64,000 nucleotides of DNA from NCBI GenBank assembly GCA_963693285.1, contig OY848919.1:11217461-11281460 (forward strand). Direction: 5' to 3'. This DNA comes from Xestospongia muta. Its lineage: Eukaryota > Porifera > Demospongiae > Haplosclerida > Petrosiidae. Shown here piece after piece: positions 55,201-64,000 of the stretch (its first letter is position 1; each line of letters starts with the position of its first letter). The position numbers and the translations under genes were made by a program. The notes under the pieces are model-generated. The model worked only from the letters and a program-made list of their open reading frames with translations, did no database searches and had not been told where the DNA came from.

Positions 55201-57346
55201 TAGTGCGTATAGCTCTCTAGTTGTTGAAATCATACTCTGATTCACAATATTAATATTTTTAGCACAAGTAATTGTACATTGTCTGAAAGTCTACAGCTGT
55301 AACCTAATTTTCTTATAAATCTCATGTACTGACAGTGCACATTTTTTCATGCTTTTTTCCATTTTTCTCACTCCTAACTTTCTCTTTTCCTCTAGTGTTC
55401 AGATTTAGTCAGTCTGTTAGCTCCTCCTATCACAAACTATGAGATCACTCTCTCCTCCTCTAATCCCTTACCTACAAGGATTAATGTATTACCTAGCAGT
55501 AGTTGTAACTGTTCCTGCTCCATAGATGTACCAGTAGAAGCCATGTCTTTATACAGTGTGTCAGTATCAGCTAACAATAGTGTGGGCTCTAGTATAAACA
55601 ACCCTGTGGTTACTGTGTGTAAGTTATAGTATACTCGTGTACTGTCCAGCTTAACTACATTATTTTAAACATGTTCTTTTTAAAGTAATCATTGTTCATT
55701 AATGTTTCTGATGTATATGCCCGATCATGAATGACTAAACTTAATAACTAGCATAATAACCGCTATATTGTTAACTCTCTATCTCTTTAATAGTTACTAG
55801 TGCAAACTTGACTACAACAACAGTTATTCAAACTGCCACATCAGCAGTGGTGGCTGTCAATATATCTTGGCAGTCTTGTATTGGAAGTCAGGCAATGCTG
55901 CAACTTAATTACACACATAATACCCAGTCAAGAATAGAAACATTTTTTGCCACTTTACCTGCACAAATAACATACATTCCATTGACGAGTCTTGAAAGTG
56001 GAACCTCTTACAACTTGAGTGTGGACTTAGTGACTGATGGTACTACTGTAGGCTCTTTGACTGGCAATGGTTTTATGACTGAAAGACTGGACAATATAGC
56101 ACTTGATGAATGCAGCAGTAAGTAAAAAAGAACATTACATGAGCACAGCATTAATATACTAAATAATACTTATATTTAATATACAGATCTACATGTACAT
56201 CTAATTATAATATTATATGTTACTGCTAACATTATAGTGTTGTGGCGTCTCAGTCACGACAGACTATGTTGACCATTGTAACAACAACAATGATTATCAC
56301 TCCAAGTATAGAACTAAATAACGTTCAAATAATATTATTACTGCTAATTTTATAAGTATTATGGCCACTCAGTCGCAACAGGCTGTAACAGTATCAACCA
56401 TCATAATGACAACAAATGCTATCACTCCAAGTATAGAACCAAGTGACCCTCAAATAATATTATTATTATTGCTAAATTTTATAGGTATTGTGGGCTCTCA
56501 GTCACAGCAGGCTGTAACAGTATTGACCATTATCACTCCAAGTAAAGAACCAAATGTAGATTCTCAATGTAAGATTATGACTGTTATAATATTATACATC
56601 ATTTGCTAGAGAGTATGTACATTGTACTTATAGAGTTATTATTCTTTTGTGTGTCAATATACAATAATAATGTATATAATGTACATGTATTAGAACTATA
56701 TATTATATTATTTACTTCTTCCATTATAGGTCCTAACAATGGCAACTCTATTTTTTCTATGGGCATATTTGGAGTTATAGCCATCACTGTGGTCGTCAGT
56801 GCTATTGTTTTAATTGTATGCCTCTTCTGCATTAGTAAAACCTACAAAAAAAGACAACACTATCATCTTAAGAGCAAGACAACAGGACAACACACTAACA
56901 CTATCAACTTTAATAGCTCAAACACTCACCTAGTACAAAGCAACGTCTTAAATAATGCATCATTTCAGGTACAAGTCAACCAATCATATGATCAGTTTAC
57001 AAATACTGAAGTCATGAATATACAAACAGAACATTATGTTCAACCACACAATGAGGTCCCATTAGTGACAACTAATCCAATATATACTGAGACACCCAAC
57101 AACACAAGTCATCCTACACCAGATGAGATCACAACAGATCCAGTATACTCGGCTTCTAATGAAAATTATAGTCCTGTCTACATTGAAGCAAGCCAAGGGA
57201 TTCCTTCTCCACTCAATTCTCCACTACCCATGTCTACCACCACTGATAATTCATCTTATTCTGAAACTTATATGGTGGTATTTGAGAGTCCTAATATTGA
57301 ATCTCAAGGTTATATTACTCCAGTTCCAATATATGAGGAAATATGA
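52289..57346 (+). CDS. P3: Ig-like/3x FN3 type-I membrane receptor
   Basis: Exons: 52289-52361, 53662-53967, 54434-54727, 55114-55190, 55396-55618, 55794-56117, 56485-56568, 56730-57346; 665 residues. Same order as P2: signal peptide (MQVFNFVCHLLFLMISF), a diverged Ig-like domain, three FN3 domains with both Trp residues present, stalk, TM (IFGVIAITVVVSAIVLIVCLF) and tail. The ancestral stalk exon near 56237 has lost a G at its acceptor and would shift the frame; a duplicated downstream copy at 56485-56568 has a good acceptor and donor and was chosen. In the tail, the YSN and YEN motifs of P2 are lost (QHTNT and SNENYSP), while NPIY, PVYIE and IYEEI remain. Intron 1 is enlarged to 1.3 kb by about 900 bp absent from P1 and P2. 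Confidence 0.78.
52730..53660. other. Extra sequence in P3 intron 1
   Basis: About 900 bp beginning near TTTTTTAAAAGGAAATGCC has no counterpart in P1 or P2 intron 1, but its first two thirds recur in P4 (59,823-60,390). It contains short TAATGGTAATGG-type repeats near 53,290-53,450. It could be an old element; no terminal repeats or transposase seen. Confidence 0.5.
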
Positions 57347-57539
57347 ATCAGTCTAATAGAACACATAACATTAACTACAATTTTTTAGCAATACACGACG
57401 TACATGAACTGTGTGAATATATTTGAGATCTGTTGTGACAAATTTTTTCATTCTTTTAACATAGCAAGTGTTCATACTAAGGTACTGAGATATCTTATTT
57501 AGTTATTAGAACTAGCAGTGTAATATATAGCTAATGTGT

Positions 57540-57690
57540 AGCGTTAAGCATAACGTTATGGTTTAATAAAAAATTCTTTTAAGTGCTGTTGAAATTGTTG
57601 TACCATTTTTTTGTTTTTGTCAGCAACATTCTCTATTTCACAGTGGTTGAAGTCATTTGCTATTTCTGGAGGACCACTGTGGAACATGCC
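57540..57690 (-). pseudogene. Sulfatase C-terminal relic 3
   Basis: Short decayed copy matching the 3' part of the piece at 49975-50334 (the CACAGTGGTTGAAGTCATTTGC block is kept). It marks the right border of unit 3. Confidence 0.55.
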
Positions 57691-57717
57691 ACAAATCACA
57701 AAAACAACACTGAATTT

Positions 57718-57973
57718 GAACTCATATTTGATGATACATAATGAAAGATTGATTTTCTCTAGTTTGGTAGCTATTGTATATTACAAGCATAATCAAGTGA
57801 AAACAGGACATCTTGGCATCCATAATACTTAAATGAGGTCATCATCATTTGTCCAAGTTGACAATTGTCAAGGATCATTCAATCCATGTTTTCATTTCTA
57901 AGTATTGAAGATCCTCTTCCAGTCTATGACACAACATACAAAGATGAATTAAGTAAAAGAATAGGCAAGTAAT
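57718..57973 (+). pseudogene. SRCR-receptor tail-exon relic d
   Basis: Fourth copy of the S4-like last exon: acceptor TTCTCTAG, LVAIVYYKHNQVKTGHLGIH, then an early stop and further frame breaks. It is closest to relic b. Confidence 0.75.
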
Positions 57974-58126
57974 TAATATACGCATTGTCACATGTTACTA
58001 ACATAGAGAATAATAGACATACTATGTATATTGTATTTAGCAAGCATACCTAATATAATAAACATCAAAACATACAGACCCTTTCTTACTTACTAACCTA
58101 AGTATATAGGTATAGAAGTAGCTTAC

Positions 58127-58934
58127 CATTAAAGCTTTGAGTTGTAATGAGAGTAACAACCTGAGATGTCAAAGACTTGTGCCTCCATTTCTTTCCCAAT
58201 AGTACACAACAATAGCAGCATTATAGACAGTACTATTCTCTAATCAGAGAGAAGTATATTAACAGATGTTGTTGTACTAGAATAGTTGTTAGTTACAAAT
58301 GTGTTCATCAGCAGTTGAAGAGTTTCTAAAGGTTATGGTAATATTAGTAACAGCAGGTTGTAAATACTTAGTTACAGTGGCCCTCAGCTAGTGAGACGTA
58401 ATCAGAGTCAGGGTAACACCTACAAGTGAGAAGTAAAATATGTTAAATGATTTCTTTTATTCACGGTTATCATCTCTCTTCATCTATCCTTGTAGCTGTA
58501 ATTTGACTACTTTAGTGACTATTAATAATTCATTTCTTTCTGTCATTTGTTTCTATTCATCAGTTAATCAACTTCTATGCATGACAACTAATCTGTCTGT
58601 CTGTTCATTATATAATATACCCATCTATCTATTTATCCATCCATCCATCAATCCATCCATCCATCAATCCATGCATCCAGCTCTCTATTTATCCTATCAT
58701 TTATTTATACATCATTCAATCAATAAACTGACCAATGAGTTCAGGATCAGATTTATCACCAGTTCCTACTTTATTAACAGCACTAACAGTAACAGCAGAG
58801 ACACTACAAGCAGGATCAGTATGAATTGCACTATAAGTCCCATTAACTGTGAACTCATGTTTGTTACTCCTGATACTGACATAATATATATAAGGAGTAA
58901 TGGAAGGTATAGTACAACTTAGATCTGTGGGACA
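58127..58934 (-). pseudogene. M-gene FN3 exon relics d
   Basis: Degenerate M1 exon 6 (58127 to about 58420, with extra indels) and exon 5 (58733-58934) copies around a CATC minisatellite. No other M exon remains in unit 4. Confidence 0.7.
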
Positions 58935-59049
58935 CTATGTGGAAAGAAAGAAAGAAAGAATTAAATAAATAACAAACAAACAAATAAATAAATAATTAAA
59001 TAAAGAAAGAAAGAAAAAAAGTAAGAAAATAAGTAAGAAAGAAAAAAAA

Positions 59050-59417
59050 TTACAAATACATGTATATACTAAAAATGTAAGTAGATCTATTTTTTTGTTA
59101 TAATTGTATTAACTTTAGATAATGCTCTTATCTGGTTCGTGTCTTGAAACAAGGCTATACATAGTACACAAAGAAACGACCCTCCTCTCTACTCTATCAA
59201 ACTAGTGTTAATTAAGACAAGTATATTCATGAGGTGTTGGTGGATGCCACGTGAAGGCATAAAATAATTTTCATGTAAATAATATTTGTATTTTGTGAAT
59301 AATTCATATATTATTATAGTAAGGTCATTTCCCTTTTTTATTATTAAAATATTATTGAGGTCACGAATATAACAAGTCAATGAGAGAGAGAGAGAGAGGC
59401 TCTTGCAATTGAAATAA
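59050..59417. promoter_or_regulatory. P4 upstream region, relic of the head-to-head promoter
   Basis: Contains the same conserved blocks as the other units, the mutated M leader donor, and a short GA run just upstream of the P4 ATG. Confidence 0.45.
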
Positions 59418-62400
59418 ATGCAGGTCTTTAATTTTGTTTGTCATTTGTTGTTTTTGATGATCAGTTTTACTCACTTAACCACTGCTACTGGTAAGTCAAA
59501 ATACTTTAAACAAAGGAACGCCCTAAATTGGTAGATTTGGCTTGACAATGACTCTACATAATAGCTGTAGGTGATGACATTGTTACATGTTGTTTTTAAC
59601 ATTAACTACAGTTCATAAATATACTATGTAGGACATAATGTCCAATCAAAAGAATGATATGTAAGTTAAACCTTAAGTGGTTGTATAATACTAAAATTTG
59701 GCCTCAATATTGATCATGTGATACGTTAAACTTTGTGATTATGTGGTTTACTTATATACTGAACATTTGAATAGCATACCTATGTCATACTTTTGAACTT
59801 GTTACTGTTTTTTCTAACTTGTAGTTTTTTAAAAGGAAATGCCAGTAATAGAATGCTATACTTTAATGGAATTTAATGCCCAGACCCTAAATTTTAAATG
59901 TCGGAACCTAATTATATTAATTTCACATTAAAATATGGTATTTTGCTACTGACACTGTCACAATTTCGTTTTTAAAAGCCCAGTAACAAAGAATACTGCT
60001 ATATATATGAGACTCTGTAGCAGTGATGAAGTAATGGAAATTGTGCAGTTTTTTACAATAATTGTAATTTAGTTGTAATTGTCCACTAAAAATACAATAG
60101 TTGTATTGTATTGTGTTTGATTACATCCCCTAAGTAATTTTATCAACCACAATTTTAATAATTAGTGGGAAAACCAGCCCTCAATTATGAATATACTCAA
60201 ACTATATTTCATTATTTTAATCCAAACATTGCTTCTATAAATAAACCTTCATCTTTTAGTACAACTCTGATATAGTTGATAGTTGTGACTTTACATCCTT
60301 TACAATGTCATTTAGTCTGATTTTCTTGAAACTTAATTCCAAATATATGTAATTGTCTATTCATTTTCATGTAATTATATGTAAATTTCTAACATTTAAC
60401 ATTAGCGACAGTTCATTAAGTATACTAATTTAGGACATAATATCCAATCATATGCTAATTGAATGATATATAAGTTCAAACTAAGTGGCTGTATAATTGA
60501 CTAAATTGGACCTCAAAATTGTTCATAAGATACGTTAAACTTTGTGATCATGTACTTTAATTATATACCAAACATTTGAATAACTTACAAGACATACTTT
60601 TAAACTTGTACTTTTCTAACTTGTGTTTCTGTTACAGTAACTTTAACTGCAGTCTATACAGGTAATGTCTGTACAAACACTATTGCTGTCTTTACGTGTG
60701 TTACCGATACAAATGTATTGTTTTGGAAGAGTGGAAACAACAATCATTTTTTCAGAGCAACTGATAATTCACCTGGTGATACTGGTAGTGTTGGTGACTT
60801 TAAAGTGGAATTGATTTCATTAAATAATGACAAAATGAATTCAACTGCTACAATTAATGCTACAGCTGCAATTAATGGAATTAGTATCAATTGTTACGAT
60901 GATGTAAGTAATGGGAACTCAGCATCTAAAACATTAGAATTAGCATGTAAGTTTTGTACAAATATTAAACATTCATCCATTCATCTATTTGGCTATCCAT
61001 ATGTCTATCTGTCCGTTCATTTGTCCCTACATTTATCTATCCATCTGTTATCAATCTATCCATTTTTAATCTGTACATTCATTTGCTCATCCATCCATTC
61101 ATTTATCTGTCAATGGTTGTCAAAACATTACCTTCTCTTTCTAGTTCTTCCAAGTAAACCACTAAACTTTATAAACACAACGACAACATTCAACTCTGTC
61201 TCTCTCTCCTGGTCTCCACCCTTGTCTACTGGGGGTACAGATCTCATTCATTACATCATCACAATTGATCCACTCCCAGAAACTGGTGTCTGTCCTGACA
61301 GTCAATGTCATGTCACATCAACTGATACCATTCTTACTAATTTAATGTATGGTATTACATATAATGTTACAATTAAAGCTGTGAATTGTGCTGGAAGTGG
61401 ACCACTCGAGACTCTAAGTTTAACAATTGTTAGTCAAGGTATGATAATGGCTGGAAAAAGATTGCTTGTTAAAAATGTACATTAATGCGTGTTGTTCTGT
61501 GAATGGATAGATGAATGAATGAATGGATAGATAGACTGATTAAGGAATGGATGAATAGATGGACAAACAGATCAATAGACACATGGGTCAATGGATGAAT
61601 GAATGAATGGACAAATGGGTCAATGGACACATGGGTAGATGGATGGATGAATGGATGGACAAACAGGTCAACAGACACATGGGTCAATGGATGGATGGAA
61701 AAATGGATCAATGGACACGTGGGTAGATGGATGGATGAATGGATTGAGAAATAGATGAATATTTGTTTACTAATTTGATATTTTAAGATAATTTCTAGTA
61801 GGTTATACACAGTTTGGTTAATAATCTAAATGTGTTGATATGACTTACTACATTAATGAAACCCTCCTAGTACATTAAGAGCATATGGTATTTGCCGAAT
61901 GAAGTCAGTACTAGATATTTATGAGTTGATCTCTTTCTCTGTTATTTATAGAACCATTTCCACCTCAGAATTTAGTGGTCTGTGTACATGGAAATAATGG
62001 TAGTCATGAATTAAGAGTATCATGGATGGTAAGTGAGATGGTGTTGTTATCTCTATAGTTGTTAAAATCATACTCTGTTTCATAATGTTAATATTTTAAT
62101 ACATTAATCATACATTGTTTACAAGTCTACAGCTATAACATAAGCTTCTTATAAAACTCGTGTACTGTCAGTCTACATTTTTTGTATTACATGCTTTTTT
62201 CCATTTTTTCACTCATAATTTTCTCTTCTCCTCTAGTGTTCAGATTTAGTCAGTCTCTTAATTCCTCCAATCACAAACTATGAGATCACTCTCTCCTCCT
62301 CTAATCCCTCACCTACAAGGATTAATGTATTAGCTAGCAGTAGTTGTAACTGTTCTTACTCCATAGATGTACCAGTAGAAGCCATGTCTTTATACAGTGT

Positions 62401-64000
62401 TTCAGTATCAGCTAACAACAGTGTGGGCTCCAGTATAAACAACCCTGTGGTTACTGTGTGTAAGTTATAGTATACTTATGTACTGTCTGACTTAACTATA
62501 TTACTTTTAACATGTTCTATTTAAAGTAATCATTGTTCATTAATGTTTCTGATGTATATTAAACTTAATAACTAGCATAATAACCACTATATTGTTAACT
62601 CTCTATCTCTTTAATAGTTACTAGTGCAAATTTGACTACAACAACAGTTATTCAAACTGCCACATCAGCAGTGCTAGCGGTCAATATATCTTGGCAGTCT
62701 TGTATTGGAAGTCAGGCAATGCTGCAACTTAATTACACACATAATACCCAGTCCAGAATAGAAACATTTTCTACCACTTTACCTACACAAATAACATACA
62801 TTCCATTGACAAGTCTTGAAAGTGGAACCTCTTACAACTTGAGTGTGGACTTAGTGACTGATGGTATTACTGTAGGGTCTTTGACTGACAATAGTTTTAT
62901 GACTGAAAGACTGGACAATATAGCACCTGCTGAATGCAGCAGTAAGTAAAATAGAACACTACATGAGCACAGCATTAATACACTATATAATACTTATATT
63001 AATATACAGAACTACATGTACATCTAATTATAATATTATTTTATTGCTAACATTATAGGTGTTGTGTCACAACAGACTATAACTGTGTTGACCATTGTAA
63101 CAACAACAATGATTATCACTCCAAGTATAGAACTAAATGACCCTCAAATAATATTATTACTGCTAATTTTATAGGTATTATGGCCGCTCAGTCACAGCAG
63201 GCTGTAACAGTATCAACCATCATAATGACAACAAATGTTATCACTCAAAGTATTGTGACCTCTCAATCACAGCAGGCTGCAACAATATCAACCGTCATAA
63301 TGACAACAAATGCTATCACTCCAAGTATTATGGCCTCTCAGTCACAGCAGGCTGTAACAGTATCAACCATCATAATGACAACAAATGTTATCACTCCAAG
63401 TATTGTGACCTCTCAATCACAGCAGGCTGCAACAATATCAACCGTCATAATGACATCAAATGCTATCACTTCAAGTAAAGAACTAAGTGACCCTCAAATA
63501 ATATTATTATTATTACTAATTTTATAGGTATTGTGGGTTCTAAGTCACAACAGGCTGTAACAGTATTGACCATTATCACTCCAAGTAAAGAACCAAATGT
63601 AGATTCTCAATGTAAGATTATGACTGTTATAATATTATACATCATTTGGTAGAGAGTATGAACAATGTACTTATTGAGTTATTATTCTTTTGTGTGTCAA
63701 TGTATAATAATAATGTATATAATGTACATGTATTGGAACTATATTTGTATATTATATTATTTACTTCTTCCATTATAGGTCCTAACATTGGTAACTCTAT
63801 CTTTTCTATGGGCATATTTGGAGTTATAGCCATCACTGTGGTCGTCAGTGCTATTGTTTTAATTGTATGTCTCTTCTGCATTAGTAAAACCTACCAAAAA
63901 AGACAACACTATCATGTTAAGAGCAAGACAACAGGACAATACACTAACACTATTGACTTTAACGGCTCAAACACTCACCTAGTACAAAGCAACGTCTTAA
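59418..64000 (+). CDS. P4: Ig-like/3x FN3 type-I membrane receptor, 3' partial
   Basis: Exons: 59418-59490, 60638-60946, 61145-61438, 61952-62028, 62237-62459, 62618-62941, 63528-63611, 63779 to the window end. Signal peptide, Ig-like domain, three FN3 domains with intact Trp residues, stalk and TM (IFGVIAITVVVSAIVLIVCLF), then the first part of the tail, where QYTNT retains a YxN motif lost in P3. The signal exon and the 3' half resemble P3, but the Ig exon resembles P2, so the gene is a mosaic. Upstream of the chosen stalk exon lie four 75-bp tandem copies (63177-63476) of stalk-coding sequence that are open in frame after an acceptor at 63174, but run into a TAG before any donor. They may be pseudo-exons or an alternative 3' end. 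Confidence 0.78.
63177..63476 (+). repeat. Four 75-bp tandem copies of P4 stalk-coding sequence
   Basis: Units at 63177-63251, 63252-63326, 63327-63401 and 63402-63476 encode 25-residue repeats of the type SQSQQAVTVSTIIMTTN. Units 1 and 3 are alike, as are 2 and 4, so a 150-bp pair was duplicated. P1 and P2 have a single unit at this place; P3 has three scattered copies, of which only the last keeps both splice sites. Confidence 0.9.

Overview
Eukaryotic DNA, AT-rich. The genes are built from many short exons with GT-AG introns, often only 45-100 bp long and mostly in phase 1. Large SRCR (scavenger receptor cysteine-rich) receptors and Ig/fibronectin-III receptors in tandem point to an early-branching animal, most likely a demosponge. 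A haplosclerid such as Amphimedon queenslandica would fit, but the organism is inferred, not proven. I found no tRNA, rRNA, CRISPR or prokaryotic feature.

Left part (1-27,310, all + strand): four tandem paralogous type-I membrane receptors. S1 (1-4,636) lacks its 5' end; S2 (5,265-11,222), S3 (12,637-18,738) and S4 (19,138-27,310) look complete. Each complete gene has 24 exons: a signal-peptide exon, 12 SRCR domains, one transmembrane (TM) helix and a short tyrosine-containing tail, for about 1,500 residues. Domains 4-12 form a three-domain unit repeated three times. The third domain of each unit is a six-cysteine variant. Introns of S4 hold a 95-bp minisatellite, a 120-bp tandem array and an insertion with inverted terminal repeats.

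Right part (about 27 kb to the window end): a tandemly duplicated locus whose inferred ancestral unit is [3' end of an S4-like SRCR gene]-[M gene, - strand]-[P gene, + strand]-[sulfatase C-terminal piece, - strand]. M and P are head-to-head, homologous receptors: signal peptide, Ig-like domain, three FN3 domains, TM and tail. M1 (28,538-34,567) and P1 (35,009-39,593) form unit 1. M2 is truncated (42,597-44,936) and P2 is intact (45,378-49,837). In units 3 and 4 M is reduced to relics while P3 (52,289-57,346) and P4 (59,418 to window end) persist. P1 carries an in-frame TGA. Between the units lie relics of the SRCR tail exon, of M FN3 exons and of an iduronate-2-sulfatase-like C-terminus, which mark the unit borders.

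Taken together, the window looks like a cluster of rapidly evolving cell-surface receptors with duplication, gene conversion, exon loss and tail-motif turnover. A role in immune or self/non-self recognition is a reasonable hypothesis from architecture and genome dynamics only. All gene models were assembled by hand from splice sites and reading-frame continuity and have no transcript support here.
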